Assembly (NCBI GenBank): GCA_020832555.1
Contig: JAFIEM010000004.1
Coordinates: forward strand, 18,845 to 82,844
Reading direction: 5' to 3'
Origin: Natronohydrobacter sp.
Lineage (GTDB): Bacteria; Pseudomonadota; Alphaproteobacteria; Rhodobacterales; Rhodobacteraceae
Length of the DNA stretch: 64,000 bases
Below the pieces are notes generated by a model. It did no database searches and was not told where the DNA came from. It saw only the letters and a program-made list of their open reading frames with translations. Shown here in pieces: positions 56,738 to 64,000 of this stretch. Position numbers and translations under genes: made by a program. Every line of letters starts with the position of its first letter. Within the stretch, counting starts at the first letter, position 1.

Positions 56738-56938
56738 GATGTTTTCTCTCCCATTTGCGCCTCGAAAGGCAGGTGTCGCGCCATTCCTCCCGCCTTGTCC
56801 AGATCCATGTTTGGCGACAGCTTTTTCCGGACGAAACACTGTTCCACGCGGCGCGCGTCCTGCGAAACAGAGGCAGTCTTGTCCTGGCGCAGTCGGTCGG
56901 TCTGGCTTTGCCGGAGCTTACGAGACGCGACAGGGTTC

Positions 56939-57673
56939 TTATTGACGCGCGATGGCGCGGAAATAGGCGGCAAGTGCCGCGATTTCTTCGTCATCCAGTC
57001 GCGCAGCTACGGATTGCATCACCGCATGAGGACGCAGTTTCTGCTTGTAGGCATGCATCGCGACGACGAAATCTTCTTCCGGCCAGCCGACAATGCCCGG
57101 AATGCCCGCGTCAGAGCCGGTGCGCTGGTGGCAGGTCGTGCATTCGCTGCTCAGGAATTCGCCATACTCGATGTCGCCTTCGATCGCGAGCACGGCTTCT
57201 GGCAGGTCCACTTCGCGCATGATCGCGGTCGGAGAGGCTTCGGGGATATTCTGTGGCTGATCGGAATAGACCCGCATGTAAGCGATCAGATCAGCACGGC
57301 GCTGGGCATCACTCAGGCCGCGATAGGACATGCGAGTGCCCGAAACCAGCGCGCGCGGGTTTTCGATGTAGGCGTCAAGGCGCCGCAGATCCCATTTCAA
57401 CCCGTCACGACCCTGTCGAAGGAGCGCGTCGGAATAGCGGAAATCGCTGTGACTGCCAGCACCACGGTCGAAAATTCGGTTCAGATGCGGCCCGATCCGA
57501 TGCACCGCGCCTTCGCCGATCTGATGGCAACTTGCGCATTCGCGTCGATAAACGTCTGACCCGGCAGAGGCATCCCCGATGGGTGCTGCTTGCGAGAAGG
57601 CTTGCATCGGGGTCAATGCGACCCCGATGCAGAAGGTCAGGACAAGACGCAGTTTCACTTTCACTCCCATCAA
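56939..57673 (-). CDS. soxE: SoxE-like diheme c-type cytochrome
   Basis: Two heme motifs CASCH and CTTCH; between soxD and soxF. Confidence 0.88.
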   Translation of the reverse strand: MMGVKVKLRLVLTFCIGVALTPMQAFSQAAPIGDASAGSDVYRRECASCHQIGEGAVHRIGPHLNRIFDRGAGSHSDFRYSDALLRQGRDGLKWDLRRLDAYIENPRALVSGTRMSYRGLSDAQRRADLIAYMRVYSDQPQNIPEASPTAIMREVDLPEAVLAIEGDIEYGEFLSSECTTCHQRTGSDAGIPGIVGWPEEDFVVAMHAYKQKLRPHAVMQSVAARLDDEEIAALAAYFRAIARQ

Positions 57674-58782
57674 TCTGAATGCGAGGCAAGATAGGCGATC
57701 AGCGCCGCCCGCTCATCCGCACTGCGCACGCCCCGGAAGGACATGCGGTTGCGTGGGATCTTACCTGCCGGATTTTCAAGGAAGGCGTCAAGTGCTTCTT
57801 CGGTCCAGATCAGACCAGCGGCGGCGGCTTCGGTAATGGCCGGGGAATAGCGGAACCCATCGACCTGACCAGCGGCGGCACCAACAATCCCGTTCAGTTG
57901 CGGGCCGGTGCCATTGCGTGCGCCGTCGCCAAGCTGGTGACAGGTCCGGCATTGGCGCCATGCAGTTTCGCCAGCCGCTACCAGCGCGGGATCGAGTGAC
58001 GCGAGCTGCACGTCTTCAGCAGCAGTTTCGGGCGCAGCAGCTTCCTCGACGGCCTCTGCGGCGCTGGCTTCGGTTGCCTCGATCACTGGTGCAGACCCGT
58101 CCGAATAGTGAAAGCGGATCACCGGGAATTCCGGGGTCACGTCGATATCGGTCGCACGCGCAGAAATCGACACGGCGTCACGGCAATCGCTCATGCAGGG
58201 CTCTTGCTGGAGCGTCGGGAATTCCACCTCTGCACGGTCATCGAGATAGAAGCCGCCTTCGTTTGGAAGCCGGATCTCGGTGAAATTCTCGTGGCTGAGT
58301 TCGAAATCATCATCCACCAGCCCAGCCGAATAGAGGATATAGGCGGTGATCGCATAGACCTCGTCCGTTTCGAGCGTCTGGGCCGCACCGAAAGGCATCG
58401 AGCGGTTGATGTAATCCCAGACTGTCGAGAGATAGGGCCAGTAGGATTCAACTGTCTTGAGCGGGCGTTCGGCAGTCAGCGTGCCACGCCCGCCGACAAT
58501 TGCAGGCCAGGCCCCAGCCCCTTCGGCGAAGTCGCCATGGCAGACTGCGCAATAGTCGATCCAGTAATCTTCGCCATCCAAGACGTTGCCGCGTCCTTCG
58601 GGCAGGCCACGACCGTCCGGCATGACCGCCACATCCCAGGCCGCGATTTCCTCGGGCAGGGCCAGTCGGCCAATGCCCAGAGACTCGGCCAGCACAGGGC
58701 TTGCGATGAGTGTCAGCAGGGCTGTCCCCGCGAGAAGATTACGACACTTCGACATTTTCAGCGTCCCCGTTTTCATTGACAT
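57670..58782 (-). CDS. soxD: Sulfur dehydrogenase cytochrome subunit SoxD
   Basis: Heme motifs CAVCH and CRTCH with A/E-rich linker; overlaps soxC. Exact start uncertain (58782 or 58755). Confidence 0.92.
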   Translation of the reverse strand: MSMKTGTLKMSKCRNLLAGTALLTLIASPVLAESLGIGRLALPEEIAAWDVAVMPDGRGLPEGRGNVLDGEDYWIDYCAVCHGDFAEGAGAWPAIVGGRGTLTAERPLKTVESYWPYLSTVWDYINRSMPFGAAQTLETDEVYAITAYILYSAGLVDDDFELSHENFTEIRLPNEGGFYLDDRAEVEFPTLQQEPCMSDCRDAVSISARATDIDVTPEFPVIRFHYSDGSAPVIEATEASAAEAVEEAAAPETAAEDVQLASLDPALVAAGETAWRQCRTCHQLGDGARNGTGPQLNGIVGAAAGQVDGFRYSPAITEAAAAGLIWTEEALDAFLENPAGKIPRNRMSFRGVRSADERAALIAYLASHSD

Positions 58783-60025
58783 ACCAGGTCTGGATGGCGT
58801 TGTTGTGATAGATCGAGTTCAGCCCGCGAATGGCGCGGAGTTGCTCTTTCGTAGGCTGGACATAACCGGTCTCGTCAATCGCGCGCGATTGCACGAACAT
58901 CGGCTTTCCGTCCCAGACGTGATCGAGATAGAAGCGCGTCACTGCCTTGTCGCCGGGCTCGGTCCCCAGACGCGCGGTCTGCCAGTTCACGCCCCCATCA
59001 ATCGACACATCGACACGCGCGATCTTGCCCAGACCCGACCATGCCAGCCCCGTGATGACCATCGGCCCCGGACCATGCCCGATGGGCATTTGCGGCGAGG
59101 GCGAGGTGACGACGGATTTCGCATGCATGGCCCATGTCCATTTGCGTGCGCGCCCGTCAGGCATCAGGTCGGTGTATTTCGATGTCTCTTCGCGGCTCTG
59201 GACCGGGCCATCCATCACGCCGATGCGGCGCAGCCATTTGACCCAGAGATTGCCCTCCCAGCCCGGCACGACCAGACGAACCGGATAGCCATGCTCCATG
59301 CGCAGCGCTTCGCCATTGGCAAAAAACGCGATCATGCAGTCATCAAGCGCCTTTTCCATCGGGATCGAGCGGCCATTTGAAGAGGCATCATGCCCTTCGA
59401 CATAGATCCACGACCCTTCGGGCTTCACACCGGCCTCGTTCAGCAGCGTGCGCAGGGTGACGCCGGTATATTCCATGTTGTGGATCATGCCATGGGTGAA
59501 TTGCGCGCCATTAAGCTGCGCACCGCCCCATTCCATGCCGCTATTGGCCGCACATTCGCAGAAATGCACACGGGTTTCGCGCGGCAGGCGCATCAGATCG
59601 CCGAAGGTGAAAACCAGCGGGCGCTCGACCAGCCCGTTGATCATCAGGCGGTATTCTTCCTTGCTGACTTCGATCGCGCCGGAATGATGGCGCTCGAACG
59701 CGCAGCCCTGCGGGGTGATCGTGCCGTCAAGCGCATGGATCGGGGTGAAGTTGATCGAACTGATCGGGTCAGCGGTCAGCCACTCGACATTGCGCCGCAC
59801 CACATGATCCTCGAAATGGATCGGCATCCCGTAGGGCGTGGCATCCACCCCTTCGCCGAGGAAAGAGGCGAAGGGCTGAACTTCGGTGATCAGCGGGTCC
59901 GGGGTCGAGGCTTTCGCCCCGGCCCCGACCACAGCGCCCCCGGCAGCCAGCCCTGCAGTGCGCAGGAAATCGCGGCGGGAGGGGCCGCGCGGCGTTTTCG
60001 GGGCGTCATTCGGCATATCTGACAT
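58739..60025 (-). CDS. soxC: Sulfite/sulfane dehydrogenase molybdoprotein SoxC
   Basis: Tat leader SRRDFLRTAGLAAGGAVVGAG; sulfite-oxidase fold VHFCECAANSGMEWGGAQ. Confidence 0.95.
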   Translation of the reverse strand: MSDMPNDAPKTPRGPSRRDFLRTAGLAAGGAVVGAGAKASTPDPLITEVQPFASFLGEGVDATPYGMPIHFEDHVVRRNVEWLTADPISSINFTPIHALDGTITPQGCAFERHHSGAIEVSKEEYRLMINGLVERPLVFTFGDLMRLPRETRVHFCECAANSGMEWGGAQLNGAQFTHGMIHNMEYTGVTLRTLLNEAGVKPEGSWIYVEGHDASSNGRSIPMEKALDDCMIAFFANGEALRMEHGYPVRLVVPGWEGNLWVKWLRRIGVMDGPVQSREETSKYTDLMPDGRARKWTWAMHAKSVVTSPSPQMPIGHGPGPMVITGLAWSGLGKIARVDVSIDGGVNWQTARLGTEPGDKAVTRFYLDHVWDGKPMFVQSRAIDETGYVQPTKEQLRAIRGLNSIYHNNAIQTWYVNENGDAENVEVS

Positions 60026-60053
60026 GACGACGGTTCCTCTGGTTGTTATGGTG

Positions 60054-61751
60054 TCACAGTCCGCTAACCTGAACCGAGGTATTCGGCTCAAGGCTCACGC
60101 GGCCAATCTTGCGGATATGGTTTTCGACGACATCCCAGATCTGGGGGCCCTCGGTTTCGGGGTTCACGGAAGCCCAACCTGCAACAACATAGTTGCGCGC
60201 TGGGTCAATTGCTTCGCCGGTGCTGAGCAGCGTCATGTTCGAAATGCGCTCGTTAACCGGGGCCGAGACATCGACGTGATAGCCAAGCCCGCCAATGCGC
60301 ACCATGTCGCCGCCCTGTTGGAAATAAGGATCGGGGTTGAAGATATTGTCGGCCACATCTTCCAGCACGACCTTCAGGAACTCGCCCGTCATTTCTGTCC
60401 GGTAGCACTGGCCATAGGTCATCGATGTGACGTTATGAATGTCCTCGCGGGTGATCGCGTCGCCTGGTAGCAGGCTCGCGCCCCAGCGCACGCCGGGTGA
60501 CATGGCGATTTCTGCGTCACGTTCTTCGATCATCGCCTCGCAGATCAGATCGTCCCAGGTGCCGTTGAAATTGCCACGGCGATACAGAAGCGAGTCGGTA
60601 TGCCCAATGACTTCTTCCAGTTGGTCCTTGAAGGGTGCGCGCTCGGCATCGATCAGGGCCGCCATATCGGCATCGGGGGTGATCACATCAGCAAAGATCG
60701 GGATCAGCTTGTGGCGGAAGCCCATCATACGACCGTCGCGCACATCCAGATCCAGTCGGGTGACGAACTTGCCGTGGCTGCCAGAGGCGATCAGCAGCGT
60801 TTCGCCCACGATCACGGGCTCTGGCAGGGCGTCATGCGTGTGGCCCGTCAGAACCACATCGATGCCCGTGACGCGGCTGGCCATCTGGCGATCCACGTCG
60901 AAGCCGTTATGCGACAGCACCACGACCAGATCGGCGCCCTGGCCGCGCACGTCATCGACCATTTCCTGCATGCGGCTTTCGCGGATACCGAAGCTGAAAT
61001 CGGGGAATTTCCAGCCGGGATTGGCAATCGGCATATAGGGGAAGGCCTGACCGATCACCGCGATCTTAACACCACCGCGCTCGAACCAGGTGTAGGGTTC
61101 GAATTCTTCCGACGGCTCGTTCCATTCATTGTCAAAGATGTTCTGTCCAAGGAAGGGGAAGGGCAGGTCGGCCACCACATCGCGCACGCGGTCCTGCCCG
61201 AAAGTCCATTCCCAATGCGAGGTCATCGCATCGACCCCGAGCTTGTTCATGACATTGATCACGTCCTGACCTTCGGTCAGATAGCTGGTCATCGAGCCAT
61301 GCCATGTGTCGCCACCATCGAGCAGGATCGCATCGGGACGGTCCGCGCGGATGGCATTGACCACCGTTGCCACACGGTCCATCCCGCCCATGCGACCATA
61401 AGTGCGCCCCAGCGCCTCGAAATCAACATAGGTCAGCGCATAGGCATCAGCGGAACCCGGCGTGAGATTGAACATCTCGATGAAGTCATGGCCTACCACA
61501 TGCGGGGGTTTGCCCTTCACGCCGCCCACGCCGATATTCCACTCCGGTTCACGGAACCAGATCGGCTTCAGCTGTGCGTGAATATCGGTGATGTGGATCA
61601 GCGAGACATTCCCGAACGTATCGAAACGCAGCAGGTCATCCTGTGTCAGCGCCTGTTGCGCGGCCAGTTTCGACCAGTTTCCGAAACCGGAGATACCGTA
61701 AAGCGCCGAGGCTGCGATGGACGCCTGCAGAAATTCGCGCCGGGAAATCAT
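60054..61751 (-). CDS. soxB: Thiosulfohydrolase SoxB
   Basis: MISRREFLQASIAASALYGISG, ITDIHAQLKPIWFREPEWNIG, LDGGDTWHGS, VVLSHNGFDVD, TGHTHDALPEP. Confidence 0.96.
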   Translation of the reverse strand: MISRREFLQASIAASALYGISGFGNWSKLAAQQALTQDDLLRFDTFGNVSLIHITDIHAQLKPIWFREPEWNIGVGGVKGKPPHVVGHDFIEMFNLTPGSADAYALTYVDFEALGRTYGRMGGMDRVATVVNAIRADRPDAILLDGGDTWHGSMTSYLTEGQDVINVMNKLGVDAMTSHWEWTFGQDRVRDVVADLPFPFLGQNIFDNEWNEPSEEFEPYTWFERGGVKIAVIGQAFPYMPIANPGWKFPDFSFGIRESRMQEMVDDVRGQGADLVVVLSHNGFDVDRQMASRVTGIDVVLTGHTHDALPEPVIVGETLLIASGSHGKFVTRLDLDVRDGRMMGFRHKLIPIFADVITPDADMAALIDAERAPFKDQLEEVIGHTDSLLYRRGNFNGTWDDLICEAMIEERDAEIAMSPGVRWGASLLPGDAITREDIHNVTSMTYGQCYRTEMTGEFLKVVLEDVADNIFNPDPYFQQGGDMVRIGGLGYHVDVSAPVNERISNMTLLSTGEAIDPARNYVVAGWASVNPETEGPQIWDVVENHIRKIGRVSLEPNTSVQVSGL

Positions 61752-61892
61752 GGGTCTTGCTCCTTGAGAGAGAGATGGATGGGCGCGGGAGGATGTCGCC
61801 ACATGCCAATCTGCGAAAGTTTGAATATTGCGCGGCAAAAAAAACGCCAGACCGCGATGGGGCGCCGCGTGATGCAGCGCCCCGCGATGCGG

Positions 61893-62750
61893 TTACTGAC
61901 GCACGGACACGCCTTCGATGGGCAGGCCCAGACCGCGCGAGGACACATAGAGTTCCAACGCGGTGAATTCGGGCGAGCCTTCGCGGAATGTCTCGCCGCG
62001 CGTGTCGCGGATACAGCCGCGGAAACGCTGGTGCAGCGGCACGATGGTCGCGTTCTTCAGCCGGTAGGTCGGAAAGCCGTTCGACATGCCCTGCGACAGG
62101 TGGTCCGCGCGGATCATCCGGCCCCAGTTATCCTCATGACAGTTTGCACAGGACATTTCCAACTGGCCAAAGCGCGTGTAATACATCTCTTTGCCCTGCT
62201 CCCAGAAGGGGGCATAATCGCCATCCATCTGAACAGCGACCGGCATTCCGCGTGATTGCAGCGAAATCAACGAGGACATGTCTTTCATCGGCTCGCTGTT
62301 CCAGCCCCAGGCATCAGCCTCCATCCGGGTGGTCCGGCAGTTGTTGACATAATGCTCAAGAGCCCAAAGCTCGCCATTCTCGTTGATCTTGGGCATTGCG
62401 GCGCGAACACCGGCCATGGACTCTACGTCGCCATGGCAATCCGCACAGGACTGACCTGCCGCGCCGTCTGCTGCATTCCAACGGTCCAGACCACGCTCGG
62501 CGAACAGAATGCCGGGATTGTCGAAGTCATCCATTTGCAACGCACGGGTTTCGTCCGTGCGGAACAGCCAGCCCGAGTAGATTTCGGGAAACACGCCGCC
62601 CAAATGCTCTGGTGGTGCGGCGCGGGTCGCAAGGTGCAATTCACCTTCAATGATCAGTTCAGCATCGGGATGCGGGTCCGCCTGGGCCATGCCTGTCAGC
62701 ATGGCCCCGCAAATGGCCGCACTGGCCCAAAGCTTGGTGATGGTCTTCAT
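61893..62750 (-). CDS. soxA: Sulfur oxidation c-type cytochrome SoxA
   Basis: CADCH and CANCH heme motifs, HQRFRGCIRDTRGE. Confidence 0.96.
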   Translation of the reverse strand: MKTITKLWASAAICGAMLTGMAQADPHPDAELIIEGELHLATRAAPPEHLGGVFPEIYSGWLFRTDETRALQMDDFDNPGILFAERGLDRWNAADGAAGQSCADCHGDVESMAGVRAAMPKINENGELWALEHYVNNCRTTRMEADAWGWNSEPMKDMSSLISLQSRGMPVAVQMDGDYAPFWEQGKEMYYTRFGQLEMSCANCHEDNWGRMIRADHLSQGMSNGFPTYRLKNATIVPLHQRFRGCIRDTRGETFREGSPEFTALELYVSSRGLGLPIEGVSVRQ

Positions 62751-62787
62751 GCGTGTCTCCTCCCAGACTGGCTGCGACCTTAGTGTA

Positions 62788-63114
62788 TTACCCGACTTCG
62801 AAAGCCTGGGTCTCGGAATAGACCGAGCCATCGTCATCATACCAGGTGAAGACGAAGTCTGCGGATTCCTCGACCTTTACATCGAATTCGACATAGGGAT
62901 TGGCCGAGATGGCCGGGTGCATTTCCATATCAACCACCATCTTGCCCGCATATTCGCAGGTAAAGCGATTGATGATCTGGCGCGGGATCACATTTCCCGA
63001 GCCATCACGGCGCGTGCCGGTTTCCATGTTGTGGCTGATCAGGGTTTTCACCTCGACTACGTCACCGGCTTTGGCGGAACGTGGCAGGCGGATGCGGGGT
63101 CTGACGTCAGACAT
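62788..63114 (-). CDS. soxZ: Thiosulfate oxidation carrier complex protein SoxZ
   Basis: PRIRLPRSAKAGDVVEVKTLISHNMETGTRRD. Confidence 0.96.
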   Translation of the reverse strand: MSDVRPRIRLPRSAKAGDVVEVKTLISHNMETGTRRDGSGNVIPRQIINRFTCEYAGKMVVDMEMHPAISANPYVEFDVKVEESADFVFTWYDDDGSVYSETQAFEVG

Positions 63115-63159
63115 GAGATGTCTCCTCGATTGGGTGTTGCAAGGTCAGGGCAGGCCGGA

Positions 63160-63576
63160 TCAGCCGCCGCAACCGCCGATGGTCACTTTCACTTCGACTG
63201 CGCCGCGTGCGAAACTGCCATCCGCAAGCTTGGCAATGGCGATCACGTCCTGCGTGCCGCCCAGACGAATGCGGGTCGCCGCACGCGAGGTACCCGCGCC
63301 TTCGCCGAAATTGAATGTCGCCACGCCCGGTGTCGGGTTGCCTGCAGCGAGCATCAGGATCGACACAGCGCCTGCGGCTTCGACCTCGATTGGCACCGTG
63401 TTGCCATTCTCGGCAATCTCGGGGGCATTGATGGTCACACCGCCATCGGCCACGGCGGCACCGCCAGTGAATGCGGAAATCGCGTCATCGACAGCCGAGG
63501 CGCTTGCCACGCCCGGAACCATCGCGACAGCAGCCACGCCAAGGCCAAGTGCCATGGTATCGCGTCTCGTCAGCAT
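63160..63576 (-). CDS. soxY: Thiosulfate oxidation carrier protein SoxY
   Basis: Tat-type leader and C-terminal GGCGG carrier-cysteine motif. Confidence 0.97.
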   Translation of the reverse strand: MLTRRDTMALGLGVAAVAMVPGVASASAVDDAISAFTGGAAVADGGVTINAPEIAENGNTVPIEVEAAGAVSILMLAAGNPTPGVATFNFGEGAGTSRAATRIRLGGTQDVIAIAKLADGSFARGAVEVKVTIGGCGG

Positions 63577-63635
63577 GTTGTCATCCTCTCATATGCTTGC
63601 GTTACAGGTCTCTGTCCCGTTCGTGACCTTGCGGC

Positions 63636-64000
63636 TTACCAATCGGTCAATGTCACCAGATAGGCCACGATATCTTCAATCTCTTGCGCCGACAGCAACG
63701 TGGAGAAAGTGTCGGGATCGTAGGCATTGCCGGTATAGGCATTGCCAGGTCGAATATAATCGGCCGGATTGTCATTGTAGAAGACCGGCATCATGGAATC
63801 GGGGAACACGCGTTTGGCATTCGCCACGATTCCGCGCAATTCCGCCTCGCTCCAGCGGGCGCCTGCGCCGTCAAGCGGCGGGGCAATATTACCCTGGAAA
63901 TCATGTTCGGGCTGGGCCGAATTCACATGACAGGACAGGCAGTTGCCGATGGACCGGCTGGCGAGGGCATTCGCGCCTGCGACGGGATCGCCCGGAGCGC
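63636..64000 (-). CDS. soxX: Sulfur oxidation c-type cytochrome SoxX (5' end outside window)
   Basis: Frame extends through the provided ORF to the window edge: GDPVAGANALASRSIGNCLSCHVNSAQPEHDFQGNIAPPLDGAGARWSEAELRGIVANAKRVFPDSMMPVFY; single heme motif CLSCH. Confidence 0.93.
   Translation of the reverse strand, partial: APGDPVAGANALASRSIGNCLSCHVNSAQPEHDFQGNIAPPLDGAGARWSEAELRGIVANAKRVFPDSMMPVFYNDNPADYIRPGNAYTGNAYDPDTFSTLLSAQEIEDIVAYLVTLTDW

Noticed and set aside
60600-62255. 551-aa + strand ORF opposite soxB/soxA
   Set aside because: Antisense shadow of well-defined sox genes; no coherent domain pattern.
1-64000. tRNA, rRNA, tmRNA or insertion sequences
   Set aside because: No cloverleaf/TPsiC-like blocks, rRNA segments, transposase ORFs or IS-type terminal repeats were recognised by eye; a tRNAscan/Infernal run would be needed to exclude small RNAs.

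Overview
The window is GC-rich chromosome that I infer comes from a Rhodobacteraceae-like alphaproteobacterium, based on gene content, the class I LysRS tail and the AddAB/HslVU/Sox gene types. No searches were run; all calls come from reading the sequence and translations. From left to right: the lysK 3' end, a CHAD protein, a DUF4864 protein and a tailspike-like beta-helix protein. Next is an acs-adk-DUF4212-Na+/solute symporter-DUF294/CBS-response regulator locus ending in a sensor/DnaQ-exonuclease fusion. It is followed by a PAS protein with no kinase domain, tsaE-addB-addA-trxA, hslVU, sufT/sufA-like genes, tpiA, a rhomboid protease, an exoY-like sugar transferase and an ExeA-like ATPase, then gloA and thyA-folA-HPF. 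A cellulose operon (bcsN-like, bcsA, bcsB, bcsZ, TPR protein) is directly followed by a small curli cluster (curlin, CsgH-like, curlin), an ABC transporter and accA. After that come a P-loop/TPR protein, a sulfotransferase and a 1430-aa multidomain glycosyltransferase, then split mnmC (oxidoreductase and mnmD), an EamA transporter, a fused MFS/spermidine synthase and a minus-strand sox operon (soxXYZABCDEF). The most interesting observations are: (1) the 1430-aa protein, which appears to carry an N-terminal galectin-like domain with most sugar-binding residues retained, fused to a GT31-type and a GT92/GT2-like glycosyltransferase; (2) a membrane pseudo-sensor-kinase fused to an apparently intact DnaQ-type exonuclease inside an acetate-type uptake locus; (3) a curli cluster without visible CsgG/E/F next to a cellulose operon, whose main curlin has cysteines at the same position of adjacent repeats.
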